NCBI GenBank assembly: GCA_000961595.1
Contig: LADO01000037.1
Location: 26,661-90,660 of the forward strand
DNA: 64,000 bases
DNA from: Peptococcaceae bacterium BRH_c4b
GTDB taxonomy: Bacteria > Bacillota > Desulfotomaculia > Desulfotomaculales > Desulfocucumaceae
Direction: 5' to 3'
Shown: in pieces, positions 63,725-64,000 of the stretch
Layout of the letters: every line of letters begins with the position of its first letter
Position numbering within the stretch: position 1 is the first letter of the stretch
Translations under genes and position numbers: made by a program
Notes under the pieces: model-generated
Databases searched by the model: none
Told to the model about the DNA's origin: nothing
The model's input: the letters and a program-made list of their open reading frames with translations, nothing else

Positions 63725-64000
63725 TTATGCAGTTTTGATAATGGCGGGAGGAGATTTATCCAAGTACATGAAACGGCTAAGTTTATCCGAACCGCAGTAG
63801 GGGCATTTAGATAAATCCTTACCTGTAATTTTAAGAATAATTTGCAGTGTAGAGGCTTTGTCTTGTGTTACAACCGGCGTATGAGTTAGCTGCTTACAAA
63901 GCTTTAGTTTTGTATTCTTGTTTCGATTTCCTAGCAGGCCATAGTGTCGGATTTTCATAAACCTGCTTGGCAGAATATGAATAAGAAATCTACGGATAAA
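63725..64000 (-). CDS. C-terminal end of an IS91-family transposase, cut by window end
   Basis: The minus-strand frame is open from base 64000: FIRRFLIHILPSRFMKIRHY then GLLGNRNKNTKLKLCKQL. This is the characteristic end of the Y2 (IS91/IS801) transposase core, followed by a zinc-finger-like CPYCGSDKL. The tyrosines and HUH motif would lie beyond the window. The stop at 63725 is natural. Whether the full gene is intact cannot be judged. Confidence 0.85.
   Translation of the reverse strand, partial: FIRRFLIHILPSRFMKIRHYGLLGNRNKNTKLKLCKQLTHTPVVTQDKASTLQIILKITGKDLSKCPYCGSDKLSRFMYLDKSPPAIIKTA

Overview
The window looks like chromosome of a spore-forming, strictly anaerobic Bacillota of the Desulfotomaculum/Pelotomaculum kind. 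This is inferred from gene content and Shine-Dalgarno style, not from a marker gene. Supporting signs are MurT/GatD, YlbF, a YteA-type TraR/DksA protein, a CtsR-type operator, pyruvoyl-dependent arginine decarboxylase, strong GGAGG ribosome sites with GTG/TTG starts, and many short interspersed hairpins.

Layout. 1-9.1 kb: end of an RCC1-repeat protein, small conserved proteins (C_GCAxxG_C_C, YraN, DUF503, YlbF), a stalk-domain lipoprotein-like protein, tRNA-Leu, a ferritin-like protein, a YjdF-like membrane protein and an MFS exporter. 9.2-10.7 kb: tRNA-Lys, -Gln and -His, then a probable decayed IS200/IS605-type end. 10.8-21.7 kb: a complete type I CRISPR-Cas locus in the Myxococcus Dev (MYXAN) order cas6-cas3-cas8-cas7-cas5-cas4/cas1-cas2, followed by 28 repeats. 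It is preceded by a truncated second cas6 and a mini zinc-ribbon ORF. Spacer 21 reads as the 3' end of a Bacillota 16S rRNA, including the anti-Shine-Dalgarno. 21.8-22.4 kb: remnants of a second, different CRISPR repeat around a DUF3307 gene. 22.5-24.2 kb: a membrane diguanylate cyclase.

24.4-30.5 kb: a chaperone operon dnaK-cbpA-cbpM-clpB on the minus strand, with a sigma-A promoter and a CtsR-like operator. 30.8-35.8 kb: DUF5665, YteA, a CDF metal exporter behind a probable NiCo riboswitch, and an ECF-type metal uptake pair (T and A subunits) with a DUF4198 protein but no visible S component. 35.9-41.7 kb: MBL hydrolase, murT-gatD (lipid II amidation), nagA, mscS. 41.8-46.1 kb: an AT-rich accessory patch with a SEFIR-domain defence candidate, a nucleotidyltransferase remnant and an intact IS605-type element (TnpA, TnpB, omega-RNA region) sitting inside a small ORF. 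46.1-53.3 kb: GNAT protein, FtsK/SpoIIIE, Lgt and several small proteins. 53.5-55.8 kb: a polyamine operon (arginine decarboxylase, spermidine synthase, agmatinase). 56.2-61.5 kb: membrane proteins, MarR, a thymidylate synthase-like protein and a REC-PAS-GGDEF regulator. 61.5-64 kb: decayed mobile DNA with hicAB (hicA frameshifted) and the end of an IS91-family transposase.

The most distinctive signals are the 16S-derived spacer, the odd head of the cas operon, the orphan second CRISPR repeats, and the likely tnpB-less omega-RNA-like element near 9.7 kb. All product names rest on reading motifs by eye; no database search was run.
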